Positions 19,030 through 32,496 of a stretch of DNA of 64,000 nucleotides are shown here, in pieces (position 1 is the stretch's first letter; each line of letters begins with the position of its first letter). Source of the DNA: Sphaerobacter sp. (GTDB taxonomy: Bacteria > Chloroflexota > Chloroflexia > Thermomicrobiales > Thermomicrobiaceae); NCBI RefSeq assembly GCF_019683595.1, contig NZ_JADGHZ010000002.1, positions 1 through 64,000 on the forward strand. The letters run 5' to 3'. A program made the translations under genes and the position numbers. The notes under the pieces are model-generated. The model had not been told where the DNA came from. It saw only the letters and a program-made list of their open reading frames with translations, and searched no databases.

Positions 19030-20070
19030 CTACGCCCGCTGGGCGTCTTGTTCCACCATTCCGCCCATGAGGGAATCGACGAGGCCCGAGGCTGCGGCTC
19101 GCTGCGCCGCGGCCACCGCATTCTTGATCGCGGTGCTGTCGGACCTCCCGTGCGCGATGATCACGATGCCGCGTACCCCGAGGAGCGGCGCGCCGCCGTA
19201 CGCCCGGTAGTCCAGGCTGCGGGCCACCTGGCGTAGCCTCCTGCGCAGCAGCAGCGCCGGTATCCGGGTATACCACCGGGCGGTCAATGCCTCGCGCAGC
19301 GCGGATTGTACGAATGCCGCGGTCCCCTCCGCGGTCTTGAGCAGCACATTCCCGGTGAAGCCGTCGCAGACGACGGCGTCGACTGTCCCGGAGATGATCG
19401 CGTTGGCTTCGATGTTCCCAGCGAAACGAATATCGGGAGCCGCCGCAAGCAGGCTGTGAGTCTCCCGTACCAGGGTGTTCCCCTTGCCCGCCTCCTCGCC
19501 GTTGCTGAGCAGCCCGATCCGCGGCTCGGGCACACCGTCAACATAGCGCAGGTACGCCGTGGCGAGGCGCGCATACTGCACCAGGTGCTGGGGTCGGGGG
19601 TCCGTCACCGCTCCCGCGTCCAGCAACAGCACGGAACCACCGGTGAGCTTGGGGAATGGTATCGCGATCGCCGGACGGTCGATCCCCGGCAGGCGACCCA
19701 AACCGAAGAGCGCCCCTGCGACCACCGCACCCGAGTGCCCGGCCGATACGACTGCCGATGCCCGCCCCTCTTTGACTTCCTCGATGGCCACCACGATCGA
19801 CGCACGGCTCTTGCGCCGCACCGCTGCGACCGCCTGGTCTTCCATCGTGACGACGTCGGGGGCATCAATGATGGTCAGTCCGGGAAACGGGCCGCCAAGC
19901 CCGCGGACGAGACGCTCGACCTCCGCAGCGCGCCCGACCAGCGCCACCGGGATCCCCAATTCCCGCACCGCCCGGACGCCGCCCTCGACCGGCTGCTCCG
20001 GAGCGCGATCACCGCCCGACGCGTCCAACGCGATCGGCAGGTTCTCCCGCGACGTCGCGGTTCTCTCCAA
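19030..20070 (-). CDS. plsX: Phosphate acyltransferase PlsX
   Basis: IALDASGGDRAPE, VSAGHSGAVVAGALFGLGRLPGIDRPAI, CDGFTGNVLLKTAEG. Confidence 0.95.
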   Translation of the reverse strand: MERTATSRENLPIALDASGGDRAPEQPVEGGVRAVRELGIPVALVGRAAEVERLVRGLGGPFPGLTIIDAPDVVTMEDQAVAAVRRKSRASIVVAIEEVKEGRASAVVSAGHSGAVVAGALFGLGRLPGIDRPAIAIPFPKLTGGSVLLLDAGAVTDPRPQHLVQYARLATAYLRYVDGVPEPRIGLLSNGEEAGKGNTLVRETHSLLAAAPDIRFAGNIEANAIISGTVDAVVCDGFTGNVLLKTAEGTAAFVQSALREALTARWYTRIPALLLRRRLRQVARSLDYRAYGGAPLLGVRGIVIIAHGRSDSTAIKNAVAAAQRAAASGLVDSLMGGMVEQDAQRA

Positions 20071-20101
20071 GATGGTCCCGGCCCTCTCCAGCCGCTCCGG
20101 A

Positions 20102-23013
<2,912 letters not shown>

Positions 23014-23031
23014 GTGGGCTCCGTCTCCTCC

Positions 23032-23400
23032 TCAGTAGCGGCCCAGTTCGCGGAGCCGCTCATCGGAGATGCCAAAGTGGTGGGCAAGCTCGTGGATCAC
23101 GGTATCCCGCACGATCTCCCGAACCTCGGCGTGCGTGCGGGCGTAGCGGGTGATGGGTCCCTGGAAGATCGTGATCTTGTCCGGCAGAACGAACCCGTAC
23201 CCCTCGCGCTCGGTCTGCGGTACGCCTTCGTAGAGCCCGAACAGGGTTCCTCCACCGACCCCCGCCGCCAGGCGCTGCTCTCGGGTTGGCTCGCGCTCGA
23301 TCACGACATCGACGTTGTCCAGGGCGGCCAGGAACTCTTCCGGAAGGTCATCGAGCGCCTGAACGACGAGACGTTCAAACACCGATCGGCTGATATTCAC
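23032..23400 (-). CDS. Zincin-like metallopeptidase family protein
   Basis: HELAHHFGISDERLRELGRY; GTG start 23400 (VNISRSVFERL) preceded by GGGAGG. Confidence 0.8.
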   Translation of the reverse strand: MNISRSVFERLVVQALDDLPEEFLAALDNVDVVIEREPTREQRLAAGVGGGTLFGLYEGVPQTEREGYGFVLPDKITIFQGPITRYARTHAEVREIVRDTVIHELAHHFGISDERLRELGRY

Positions 23401-23432
23401 TCCCTGACCTCCCAAGCCTGCCGCACTTGCCA

Positions 23433-23462
23433 ATTATACCAGGATCATTGTCTGCATACCAA
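23433..23462 (-). promoter_or_regulatory. Promoter of the metallopeptidase gene
   Basis: Minus strand TTGGTA - 18 nt - TATAAT with extended -10 (TGG TATAAT). Confidence 0.6.
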
Positions 23463-23495
23463 AATCGGGCCCGTCGGGGAGGCCCCGATAGGCCC
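23461..23495 (-). terminator. Rho-independent-like terminator downstream of the PBP gene
   Basis: Minus strand GGGCCTATCGGGG-CCT-CCCCGACGGGCCC followed by GATTTT. Confidence 0.55.
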
Positions 23496-23549
23496 GTAGG
23501 GAGCGCAGATTTGGCCGTTCCCGGTTGGTCAGAAGGAACCGATTGGCGA

Positions 23550-25223
23550 CTACTCGCCCGACCGCTCGAGGGCCGCCCGGAGCATCTCGCGGCCGATCGG
23601 AAGCGCCGAGGTTCCGCCGACGCCGCCGTGCTCGACGATGACCGCGACCACGTACTCGGGCTCCTGCTTGCCCGCGAAGCCGATAAACCAGCCATGCGGC
23701 TCGCCACCGCCCGCTTCAGCCGTCCCCGTCTTGCCGCCCACGAGGTAGCCCGGGATCGCGGCATCACTCGCCCAGCCGTTCTGTACCGAATGCACCATCA
23801 TGTCCCGCAGGACGGCGGCGGTGTCCTCGGAGATCGCGCGCTTCCAGACCTCCGGCGAACGGGTCTGGAGCGTCTTGCCGTCGTACGTGCTGACCCGCTG
23901 GACGAGGTACGGCCGCATCATCTCGCCGCCGTTGGCCACCGCGTCGGCGACGAGCGCCATCTGCAGCGGCGTGACGAAAAGCTGCCCCTGTCCGAATGCC
24001 GTGTCGGCCAGCGCCGCGCGGTTGTTGAGGAACCCCTCGTCCTGCGAGATCTGGCTCACCGCCACCGGGAGGTCAAACGGGATCTCCTGCTCGAACCCGA
24101 AGCGCGTCGCGTACTGCTTCAGCCGCTCCGCTCCGAGCTGAAGCCCGACCTGCGCGTACACGACGTTGAGCGACCAGGCATACGCTTCATCGAGGGTGTA
24201 GCTGACCCGGTTGGGGTCGGGGCGGTTCTCTTCAGGGATGACCCGTCCGTCGACGGTCAGCGCACCTTCGTCGCGGTAGACGGTATCTGGCGCCGCCACG
24301 CCCGTCTCGATCGCCGCTGCTGCGGTCACGGTCTTAAAGACCGAGCCGGGCGCGTAGAGGCCCTGCGTGGGGCGCGTCAAGAGCGCGGAGCTGCCCGGCT
24401 GCGTCAGTTCCGCCCAGTACGCCTCAGCCGCTTGGATCTGGGCGTCGGAATCCGGCCCGGCGTTGGTGTACAGGCGGGCCGGGTCGTAGGTTGGTGAGCC
24501 CGCCATCGCGAGCACGGCGCCCGTCTTGGCATCCATCAACACGACGGCACCTGACTGATCGCCCAGCAGCTCGTGGGCCCGGCGCTGGAGGTCGAGATCG
24601 ATCGACAACTCGAGGTCGTAGCCGCGGCGCTCGCGGTGCAGGATACCGTCCAGCCACTCGGTGAACGGGTTGCCCCCCTCCTCACCCCGGAGATAGGCGT
24701 TGTAGGTCTGCTCCAGGCCGCTCAAGCCGTACGCGAGGGGCGAGTAGAACCCGGCCAGGTAGGTGGCCGCGGGATCCCCGTATTCCCGCCGCCACGTCCC
24801 ATCCGGATTGATCACTGTGTCCGCGATCGGCTCTCCCCCGGCCGCAAGGATGCGACCGCGCGCCACCCGAGCCGACACGATCGCCTGTCGCGGGTCCATG
24901 ACCGTGCCCTCTGCTGTCGGCATGGTCCGCGAACCGATCTCGTCGGCATCGACCACCTGGAGATGCACCAACTGGACGCTGACGAGAACGAAGACAGCGA
25001 ACACCACCGACGCCGTCCGCGTCAACGACCGCTCGAAGCTGTTTCCCCCACCAGCCGGGAACGATGGCCAGAGCGCAAGCACCAGGAGGAAGAAGGCGAC
25101 CGCGACCACCCCGAGCCACTCGACCTGCTGTTCCTGGTCGAGCACGAAGAACCCGTAGCCAACCACGAGCGCCGCGGCGACCAGCGCCACGGCACGGACG
25201 AACAGCCTCATCCTCGCCTCCAC
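23550..25223 (-). CDS. Penicillin-binding protein transpeptidase (PbpA/FtsI-like)
   Basis: SVFK (SxxK), SLN (SxN), KTGT motifs; N-terminal TM segments. Confidence 0.92.
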   Translation of the reverse strand: MEARMRLFVRAVALVAAALVVGYGFFVLDQEQQVEWLGVVAVAFFLLVLALWPSFPAGGGNSFERSLTRTASVVFAVFVLVSVQLVHLQVVDADEIGSRTMPTAEGTVMDPRQAIVSARVARGRILAAGGEPIADTVINPDGTWRREYGDPAATYLAGFYSPLAYGLSGLEQTYNAYLRGEEGGNPFTEWLDGILHRERRGYDLELSIDLDLQRRAHELLGDQSGAVVLMDAKTGAVLAMAGSPTYDPARLYTNAGPDSDAQIQAAEAYWAELTQPGSSALLTRPTQGLYAPGSVFKTVTAAAAIETGVAAPDTVYRDEGALTVDGRVIPEENRPDPNRVSYTLDEAYAWSLNVVYAQVGLQLGAERLKQYATRFGFEQEIPFDLPVAVSQISQDEGFLNNRAALADTAFGQGQLFVTPLQMALVADAVANGGEMMRPYLVQRVSTYDGKTLQTRSPEVWKRAISEDTAAVLRDMMVHSVQNGWASDAAIPGYLVGGKTGTAEAGGGEPHGWFIGFAGKQEPEYVVAVIVEHGGVGGTSALPIGREMLRAALERSGE

Positions 25224-26527
25224 TCAGGGTCGCTGGTGCGTAGCAGCAAAGCGACGATGATGAAGTTGGCGAGGAGCGAGCTACCCCCCGCGCTGATGAA
25301 CGGCAAGGTCACACCCGTCAGCGGGATCAGGCGGACCACACCGCCGACGATGATGAGCGTCTGGAGCGCAATGATTGTCGTCAGTCCGGTCGCCAGGAGC
25401 CGGGCAAACCCGTCCTCCGCCCGGAGCGCGATGAGGTAGCCACGCCCAATCAGCAGCAGGTACAGGCAGAGGACGCCGATCGTCCCGAGGAGGCCCAGCT
25501 CCTCCCCAATGACGGCGAAGATGTAGTCGGTTTCAACGACGGGGATGAACTGGGGATACCCGTGCCCGAGACCTGTCCCGAACAGGCCCCCGGCGGCCAT
25601 CGCGTAGTCCGATTGGATCGGCTGCAGACCCGTGCCCCAGGGATCCACCCACGGATTGATCCAGTTCTGCACCCGGTCGGCGATCCGGCCGAAGAGCTGG
25701 TAGGCGACGTAGACCGCCGCAGCAAACGACGCGGACCCAACGACGACGTAGAGCGTCCGCCCCGTGGCGACGTAGAGCATGACGAGGAAGATCCCGAAGA
25801 AGAGCAAGGCACTGCCGAGGTTGTTCTGAAGCACCACGGTCCCCACGGCGATAAGCCACATCAGCACCATCGGCAGCAGGTACGGGATCGGCGGCAAGTT
25901 CAGCGGTCCGACGCGCCAGACGGTGTTGATCGCTGCCCGGTGGTCGTCGAGATAGGCCGCCAGGAAGACGACGAGGATGAGCTTGACGATCTCGTCCGGT
26001 TGGATCGTGACGATCCCCAAGTCGAGCCATTGCCGCGCGCCGTTGATCTCCTGGCCGAACATGAAGGTGATCACCATCAACAGCACGCCGGCGAAGGCCC
26101 AGGTGTACTTATACCGCCGCAGCCAGTCGAGCTGGCGGACGAAGGTCATCATGCCCCAGAACAGCACCAGCCCCATCGCCAGGTAAATCAACTGACGCTC
26201 CGGGAGGCGAGCCCAGGCGGCTCCCCTGGCCTCCAGGACCGGTTGCAGGCGCTGGGTCATGAGCAACCCAAGCCCGGCGAGCATTGCCACGATCGGGAAG
26301 AGGACCTGATCCCCTTTGAAGCCGGAGATGCTGAGCCAGGCGCTGATACCGATCAGCATCGCCACGTAGGCAAGGCTGACCCAGATGTCTCGCCAGGTCC
26401 ACTCGACGGTGCCCGTCCGAGTCAAGAAGATGGTCAGCAGCCCGACGATGGCCATCAAGGACGGCACGACGAGCAACTGAAACTCGGTGAAGCGGAATCG
26501 GCGCAATGCCGCCAGCACGCGGCACAA
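25208..26527 (-). CDS. FtsW/RodA/SpoVE SEDS family protein
   Basis: SEDS hallmarks (INGARQWLDLG, TDYIFAVIGEELGLLG, GVTLPFISAGGSSLLANF). Confidence 0.93.
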   Translation of the reverse strand: MCRVLAALRRFRFTEFQLLVVPSLMAIVGLLTIFLTRTGTVEWTWRDIWVSLAYVAMLIGISAWLSISGFKGDQVLFPIVAMLAGLGLLMTQRLQPVLEARGAAWARLPERQLIYLAMGLVLFWGMMTFVRQLDWLRRYKYTWAFAGVLLMVITFMFGQEINGARQWLDLGIVTIQPDEIVKLILVVFLAAYLDDHRAAINTVWRVGPLNLPPIPYLLPMVLMWLIAVGTVVLQNNLGSALLFFGIFLVMLYVATGRTLYVVVGSASFAAAVYVAYQLFGRIADRVQNWINPWVDPWGTGLQPIQSDYAMAAGGLFGTGLGHGYPQFIPVVETDYIFAVIGEELGLLGTIGVLCLYLLLIGRGYLIALRAEDGFARLLATGLTTIIALQTLIIVGGVVRLIPLTGVTLPFISAGGSSLLANFIIVALLLRTSDPEWRRG

Positions 26528-26612
26528 TCCTTCCCGTCAGATTGACCGACGCCACCCCCACCACCGGGCTCGGGTGGCTGCAGCCGGGAATCTTACACGC
26601 TGCGGCATCCGG

Positions 26613-27551
26613 TCAACCGGTCGGCTCAACTGGGAGGTACCGGCCGAGGAGCAGCGAGAGGCGTTGCCGCGTCTCCCGAGGGACCGCTTCCGGAGCCGTC
26701 GCAATCGCGTGCTGCAGCGCAGTGCCGCACGTGCACGCGGGTTCCGTTGCAAGCGAGGGGATGACGGCGCGCAAGACCTCCTGCGCCGTCTCGACGTTCC
26801 GGTGCAGGTTCTGGATCACCTGCGCCACGCTGACATCCTCGGCACTCTCGTGCCAGACGTCGTAGTCGGTCACCAACGCCAGGATCCCGAAGCACAATTC
26901 CGCCTCGCGCGCCAGGCGGACCTCCGGCATCGCCGTCATGCCGACCAGATCCATGCCCCATCGCCGGTGCAGTTCCGACTCCGCGCGGGTCGAGAACTGC
27001 GGCCCTTCGATGCAGAGGTAGGTACCGCCATCGTGTACCCGATTCGCAACCGCCTTGGCAGCCGTCACCAGCGCCGCGCGCACCTCCGGGCAGAACGGGT
27101 CGGCCAGTTCCACGTGGACCACCGGAGCCGTATCGAAGAACGTTCGAGGACGATTGACGGTCCGATCCACGACCTGATCGGGCACGACGAGGTCGAGCGG
27201 GTGGATGTCGTCGCGCAGGCTGCCCACGGCACTCACGGAGATGACGCGGCGCACGCCGACTGCCTTCAGCGCCCAGAAGTTGGCCCGTGCCGGGACTCGC
27301 GACGGGTGAAGCTGATGATGCCGCCCGTGCCGCGGCAGGAACGCGACACGCACCCCCGCCAGCGTTCCGATCGCCAGCGGAGCGCTCGGCGGACCGAAGG
27401 GCGTATCGACCTCTACCTCCTGCACGTCGGTGAGATCGGGCATCTGATAGAGCCCGCTCCCGCCGATCACCCCGATCACCGCACGCGGCTCATCCACCAT
27501 GGCGCCCTCCTCCTCAGTCAGGTCCGGTCGCGCGGCCATTGTACCCGCCAT
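26613..27551 (-). CDS. S-methyl-5'-thioadenosine phosphorylase-family nucleoside phosphorylase
   Basis: IGVIGGSGLYQMPDL, FLPRHGRHHQLHPSRVPARANFWALK, GMTAMPEVRLAREAELCF. Confidence 0.9.
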   Translation of the reverse strand: MAGTMAARPDLTEEEGAMVDEPRAVIGVIGGSGLYQMPDLTDVQEVEVDTPFGPPSAPLAIGTLAGVRVAFLPRHGRHHQLHPSRVPARANFWALKAVGVRRVISVSAVGSLRDDIHPLDLVVPDQVVDRTVNRPRTFFDTAPVVHVELADPFCPEVRAALVTAAKAVANRVHDGGTYLCIEGPQFSTRAESELHRRWGMDLVGMTAMPEVRLAREAELCFGILALVTDYDVWHESAEDVSVAQVIQNLHRNVETAQEVLRAVIPSLATEPACTCGTALQHAIATAPEAVPRETRQRLSLLLGRYLPVEPTG

Positions 27552-27586
27552 TTGGAGGCCTCGTGCCGTCCGCGCCGGGAGCGACT

Positions 27587-27594
27587 GCTATAAT
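27587..27594 (+). promoter_or_regulatory. Extended -10 promoter for polysaccharide locus A
   Basis: TGCTATAAT (TGnTATAAT); no clear -35. Confidence 0.45.
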
Positions 27595-27696
27595 CGGGCG
27601 CGCGTCTGCCGCCACTCCGAGCCGTGCCGGGGCGGCCCGGTGCCAGGGAATGCGTGGTCAGCCCGCGCGTGCTCGGCGACCTGGGACGCGAGGCAC

Positions 27697-29409
27697 ATGA
27701 GCCACACGGCAGCCCCACAGCACGACATCCGGGCCGACGATCGAACCACACGCCGGTCCTGCGCCGGCACGATCACCGCGCTCGTTCTCCTGATCGCCAG
27801 TGTCGGTCTGGAGACCTGGAACCTCTCCGTTCGAGCACCCTGGGCGATGACCCAGGAGCGACCGACGCCGATCCAGACGATGACCTTCGCTCAGGTCAAT
27901 CCCTACGGCGTCAACACCTTTCTCGCCGACGATGTCGAGCCGTGGAAGCGCGAAAAGACGATGGAGATGATCGCGGCGGCGGGCATCGGGTGGATCAAGC
28001 AGGGGTTCCTCTGGAGTGAGATCGAGCCCGCCCGCGGCAGCCACTGGGACCAGAAGTGGCAGCAAGACGCCTGGAAGAAGTACGACGAGATCGTCGCGCT
28101 CGCCGAGCGCTACGGCGTCCGCATCATCGCCCGGCTCGACCACACCCCCGAGTGGGCCCGTCCCCCCGGCACGACGCCGAATACTCCGCCCTCGGACCCC
28201 GAGGACTTCGCCAACTTCGTCGCGGCCTTCGTCGAGCGCTACCGCGGCCGGGTCCAGTTCATCCAGATCTGGAACGAGCCCAACCTGGCGGTCGAATGGG
28301 GCGGCAAGGTTGACCCGGCCGGTTACGCCCGGCTCCTCGAAGCGGCGTACCGCCGTGCGAAGGCGGTGGACCCCAACGTGGTGATCCTCAGCGCGCCGAT
28401 GGCGATGACGACCGAGCATTCCGAACGCGCCATGCCCGAGCTGGACTATTGGCGGGAGCTCTACCGCCTCGGCGCGGGCGCCTACTTCGACATCATGTCC
28501 GCTTCGGCCTACGGCCTCGACCAGCCTCCAACGGCGGAACCGGATCCCGACCAGATCAACGTCCGCCGGATCGAGCTCCTACGGGAGGTCATGGTCGAGT
28601 TCGGTGACGAGCACAAGGCGGTCTGGCTCAACGAGTACGGGTGGAATGCGGCACCGGAAACGATGGATGCGGACCGGCTCGTCTGGCGGCGGGTGACCGA
28701 GGAGCAGCAGGCCGCCTGGACCCCCGAGGGCATCGCCTGGATGCGCGAGCATCTCCCGTGGGTCGGGACGGTCAGCATCTGGTACTTCCGCCAGATCGGG
28801 AACATCCCGCCGAGCGATCCGCTCTACTACTTCCGACTTGTCGACGTCGAGTTCACCCCGCGCCTGGCCTACTTGACCGTTCAACGCGACGCCACCGCCC
28901 GGCAGCTCGCCCTGCCCGGGGTCTACGGAGAAATGGAGGCGCCGATCATCGCCTTTGGCACCTGGCCGCGGGTCAGCGATTCCCGCGCCATGGGGGGTCA
29001 GTACATCCGGTCGGACCAACCCGGCGCGGCGATCGAGCTACGGTTCTACGGCTCGGAGGTGACGCTTCTGCTCCCGCCCGTTGCACCCCGCGGGCGCCTG
29101 TACGTGGAGGTCGACGGCCGTCCGGCGTCCGGAACCGGCATCCAGCGTGACAGCGCCGGCCGCGCCTACATCGACCTGAGCTCCCTCCCAGTGGGTGCGC
29201 GCGAGGTCCCGATCGTCTCCGGACTCGACAGTGACCGACCGCAGGCCGAGCATCGGGTGCGGCTCACCCTCGGCTCTGCCTCGGAGCTGGCGATCGACGG
29301 CATCGCCGTCGCGTACCGCCGGACCTATACTCAGTTCGGCGCGTACGCGCTCGCGGGGCTCGCGGGAGTCGCCGCCGCCATCATTTTGATGAGACGACGC
29401 ACACGATGA
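27697..29409 (+). CDS. Cellulase/GH39-like glycoside hydrolase fold protein, TM-anchored, with C-terminal beta-sandwich
   Basis: FIQIWNEPNLAVEWGG and VWLNEYGWN (candidate catalytic Glu pair); N- and C-terminal TM segments; ATG 27697 preferred over ORF start 27499. Confidence 0.75.
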   Translation: MSHTAAPQHDIRADDRTTRRSCAGTITALVLLIASVGLETWNLSVRAPWAMTQERPTPIQTMTFAQVNPYGVNTFLADDVEPWKREKTMEMIAAAGIGWIKQGFLWSEIEPARGSHWDQKWQQDAWKKYDEIVALAERYGVRIIARLDHTPEWARPPGTTPNTPPSDPEDFANFVAAFVERYRGRVQFIQIWNEPNLAVEWGGKVDPAGYARLLEAAYRRAKAVDPNVVILSAPMAMTTEHSERAMPELDYWRELYRLGAGAYFDIMSASAYGLDQPPTAEPDPDQINVRRIELLREVMVEFGDEHKAVWLNEYGWNAAPETMDADRLVWRRVTEEQQAAWTPEGIAWMREHLPWVGTVSIWYFRQIGNIPPSDPLYYFRLVDVEFTPRLAYLTVQRDATARQLALPGVYGEMEAPIIAFGTWPRVSDSRAMGGQYIRSDQPGAAIELRFYGSEVTLLLPPVAPRGRLYVEVDGRPASGTGIQRDSAGRAYIDLSSLPVGAREVPIVSGLDSDRPQAEHRVRLTLGSASELAIDGIAVAYRRTYTQFGAYALAGLAGVAAAIILMRRRTR

Positions 29410-30131
29410 TCGACTACGCTGACGACGCTCAACCGACGCGCGACTTCCCACCGCGGCGTCCCCGACCGGGCCTGACCGCCAGACGGCTGGCTGCGGCCGT
29501 GCCCGTGCTGCTCCTCGCGCTCCTCTGGGGTATCCACCTGGAAGCGACACTCCCCTCGATCCGGGTACCAGGGCCCGAACGCGCGGCGCGCGAGGGAATT
29601 CTCGCGCCGGGGCAGCACCATGTCGTCGACGCCCCGGTCGAGCTCGTCGGCGACTGGTACACCCAGCCACTCGGCGATGTCACCAGCGTCGTCACCGATC
29701 AGCCCGGCGCCGTCGCCCGCCTGCGCGTCCACGGCACGCAGGTGCTGCTGACCGCGCGCGTCGGCCCCGAGTCGAGCCGCGCCTACATCACGGTGGACGG
29801 CGAGCCGGTGCCGGATCTGGAACAGGACGAACTCGGCAGCTTCGTGCGGCTGCGAGCAAGCAAGGCGGCGGATCGCGACATCGTGATCGCCAGCGGGTTG
29901 GCGCACGGCGAGCACGACCTGATCATCACGAACGGGTCACAGGGACAACTTGCGATCTCCGCCATCATCGTTGAAGCGCAGACCCCCTTCCCCTGGGCCT
30001 TCGCGCTGTTCTACGGTGGGGTGCTGTTGCTCCTCGTGGTGGCGCTTCGCGGGCTTGCCTGGGAGGCGGTCTACCGGCTCGGTTGGGCACCTACCTCTCT
30101 GACGGAATCTCAACCCGGAGGTCGCCGGTGA
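29406..30131 (+). CDS. Membrane protein with beta-sandwich domain resembling the C-terminus of the preceding protein
   Basis: ARLRVHGTQVLLTARVGPESSRAYITVDGEPVPD aligns by eye with IELRFYGSEVTLLLPPVAPRGRLYVEVDGRPASG. Confidence 0.6.
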   Translation: MIDYADDAQPTRDFPPRRPRPGLTARRLAAAVPVLLLALLWGIHLEATLPSIRVPGPERAAREGILAPGQHHVVDAPVELVGDWYTQPLGDVTSVVTDQPGAVARLRVHGTQVLLTARVGPESSRAYITVDGEPVPDLEQDELGSFVRLRASKAADRDIVIASGLAHGEHDLIITNGSQGQLAISAIIVEAQTPFPWAFALFYGGVLLLLVVALRGLAWEAVYRLGWAPTSLTESQPGGRR

Positions 30132-31525
30132 AGGTCACCCGGGCGTCGGAGGTAGGTCAAGCGGCCGAGAGAAGGCTCCCGATCCCTACCTGGGGCGCGA
30201 GCGCTGCGGTCATGCTGGCCGTCGCCTCCCTCTACATCGAGCCGCCGCTGCCGGTCGTGGCCGCGCTCCTCTTGCTTGCCATCGGCATCGCCGCGCTTGA
30301 TCCTCCCGGCGTGCTCGCCGCGATCGCGGCGTCCCTGGCGCTGATCGAAATGCCCATTCCGTTCGGGTCGCTGCGGTTCAACCCCGCCGAGGTCTTGCTT
30401 GCCACGGCCTGTGGGGGTATCGCGCTGCGTGCCGGCAAAACCCTGCTCCGCGGCGGCTTCTCCGTCGCGCAAGAGGCTCTGGGACGTGCTAGGACCCTCG
30501 CCTTTAGCGGCTTCGGTCCGGTGGCGATCGCGCTCGTGGTGGTCGGCACTCTGTCGCTGTTCACCGTCGCTGATCCGAGCCACCGTGCCGAGAGCCTGCG
30601 GGAGTATCGCTGGGTCATCCTCGAACCGGTGCTGTTTGCCTTCCTCCTTCGCTGGTACCTCACGGACCGCGCCGACAGGTGGCTCGTCGCCTGGCTGTTT
30701 GCCGGCGCGGCGGCACTCGCCGCCGTCTCCGCAGCCGTGGACGGACTGAGCGGAAGCGGGCTGGCCGTCGAGGGGGTCGTGCGCATCAGCGGTACCTTCC
30801 CGCATCCCAACGCGCTCGGCCTCTACCTGGAGCGTGTCGTCCCCTTCGCCGCTGCGCTCGGCATCGCCTTCCGGTCGCGCGTGGATGCCCGCTGGCTGGC
30901 GCTGGCCGCGGTCTGTGCGGGGGGACTGCTGCTCACCTTCTCCCGCGGTGCCTACCTGGGGGCGGGCGCCGGCCTGCTCGTCGTCGCCTGGCTAGCCGGG
31001 CGTCGTCGCCTGGCCGGAGCACTGGCGATCGGCGCCGTCGTGTTAGGCGGCGTCCTGGTCCTGGTGGCCGGCGATCGGATCCTCAGCCTCTTCTCCGGCG
31101 GCAGCGGCTCGCTGCGGCTCGCGATCTGGCAGTCGTCGCTGGCGATGATCCGCGACCACCCCATCACCGGGGTCGGGCTGGATCAGTTCCTCTACCAGTA
31201 CGCCCCGCGCTACGTGTTGCCCGAAGCCTGGCCGGAGCGTTTCACCTCACACCCTCACAACATTGTCCTCGACCTCTGGCTGCGGCTCGGTATAATGGGC
31301 CTTGGCGTAGCCGCAGCCTACGTCGTGGTGCTCGTCCGCCGAGTTCACCGCATCGTCGGCCAGCAGACCCGGCTCGGACTTGGTGCTCTGGGCGCACTCG
31401 TTGCCGGCGCTACCCACGGGCTGGTTGACAACGGCTACTTCCTTCCTGGTCTGGCGCTAGCCTTTTGGCTCGTGACTGCGATCATCGACCTTGAGGTCGG
31501 ACGAACCGGCGGTGATTCCGGCTAA
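30128..31525 (+). CDS. O-antigen ligase/polymerase (Wzy/WaaL-like) membrane protein
   Basis: Multi-[60 protein letters not shown]. Confidence 0.85.
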   Translation: MKVTRASEVGQAAERRLPIPTWGASAAVMLAVASLYIEPPLPVVAALLLLAIGIAALDPPGVLAAIAASLALIEMPIPFGSLRFNPAEVLLATACGGIALRAGKTLLRGGFSVAQEALGRARTLAFSGFGPVAIALVVVGTLSLFTVADPSHRAESLREYRWVILEPVLFAFLLRWYLTDRADRWLVAWLFAGAAALAAVSAAVDGLSGSGLAVEGVVRISGTFPHPNALGLYLERVVPFAAALGIAFRSRVDARWLALAAVCAGGLLLTFSRGAYLGAGAGLLVVAWLAGRRRLAGALAIGAVVLGGVLVLVAGDRILSLFSGGSGSLRLAIWQSSLAMIRDHPITGVGLDQFLYQYAPRYVLPEAWPERFTSHPHNIVLDLWLRLGIMGLGVAAAYVVVLVRRVHRIVGQQTRLGLGALGALVAGATHGLVDNGYFLPGLALAFWLVTAIIDLEVGRTGGDSG

Positions 31526-31536
31526 GGAGGCATCGC

Positions 31537-32496
31537 GTGCGGATACTCGTTACCGGTGGCGCTGGCTTCATCGGGTCCCATCTCTGTGACGCGCTCCTGG
31601 CCGCCGGCCATGAAGTCATCGCCGTCGACAACTTCATTACCGGCCGCCGTGCAAACGTCGCCCACCTGCTCGAGCATCCCCGATTCACGTTGATCGAGCA
31701 CGATGTCATCGAGCCACTCGACATCGAGGCCGACCAGATCTATCACCTGGCAAGCCCGGCCAGCCCCGAGGGCTACATGCGCCACCCGATCGAGACCCAC
31801 CTGGTGAATTCGGTCGGGACGCTGAACCTGCTCCGCCTCGCGCAACGCAGCGGCGCACGTTTGCTCTTCACCTCGACGTCGGAAGCCTATGGAGATCCGC
31901 TGGTCCACCCGCAGCCGGAAACGTACTGGGGCAACGTCAATCCGATCGGGCCGCGCAGTTGCTACGACGAGAGCAAGCGGTTCGGCGAGTCGATCACCAT
32001 GGAGTTCATCCGCCGCTACGACCTGGACGCTCGCATCGTTCGCATCTTCAACACGTACGGACCACGCAACGACCCGCAGGATGGCCGCGTGGTGCCCAAC
32101 TTCATCATGCGCGCCCTGCGGGGCGAGCCGCTCCCGATCTTCGGTGACGGGTCTCAGACCCGCTCACTTTGCTACGTCAGCGACCTCGTCCGCGGCCTGA
32201 TCCTGGCGATGGATCGCGACGAGGCGCGCGGGAAGGTCATCAACCTCGGGAATCCGGACGAGCGGACGGTGCTGGAGCTGGCGCAGATCATCCTGGATCT
32301 GTGCGACTCCCCGTCCGAAGTCGAGTTTCTGGAGCGCCGGCCAGACGACCCGGAGCGCCGCTGCCCTGACATCACCCGGGCGCGCACCCTGCTAGGCTGG
32401 GAACCGACGATCCCGATCCATGACGGCCTGCGGGAGACGATCGCCTATTTCCGTCGCTACGTAGGGCAGGATCCACGTGCGATTCTCGACGGCTAA
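31537..32496 (+). CDS. NAD-dependent epimerase; UDP-glucuronate decarboxylase (UXS)-like
   Basis: [91 protein letters not shown]. Confidence 0.9.
   Translation: MRILVTGGAGFIGSHLCDALLAAGHEVIAVDNFITGRRANVAHLLEHPRFTLIEHDVIEPLDIEADQIYHLASPASPEGYMRHPIETHLVNSVGTLNLLRLAQRSGARLLFTSTSEAYGDPLVHPQPETYWGNVNPIGPRSCYDESKRFGESITMEFIRRYDLDARIVRIFNTYGPRNDPQDGRVVPNFIMRALRGEPLPIFGDGSQTRSLCYVSDLVRGLILAMDRDEARGKVINLGNPDERTVLELAQIILDLCDSPSEVEFLERRPDDPERRCPDITRARTLLGWEPTIPIHDGLRETIAYFRRYVGQDPRAILDG

Noticed and set aside
27499-27696. Upstream extension of the GH-like ORF
   Set aside because: Crosses the TGCTATAAT promoter and the divergent MTAP gene start; ATG 27697 is more plausible
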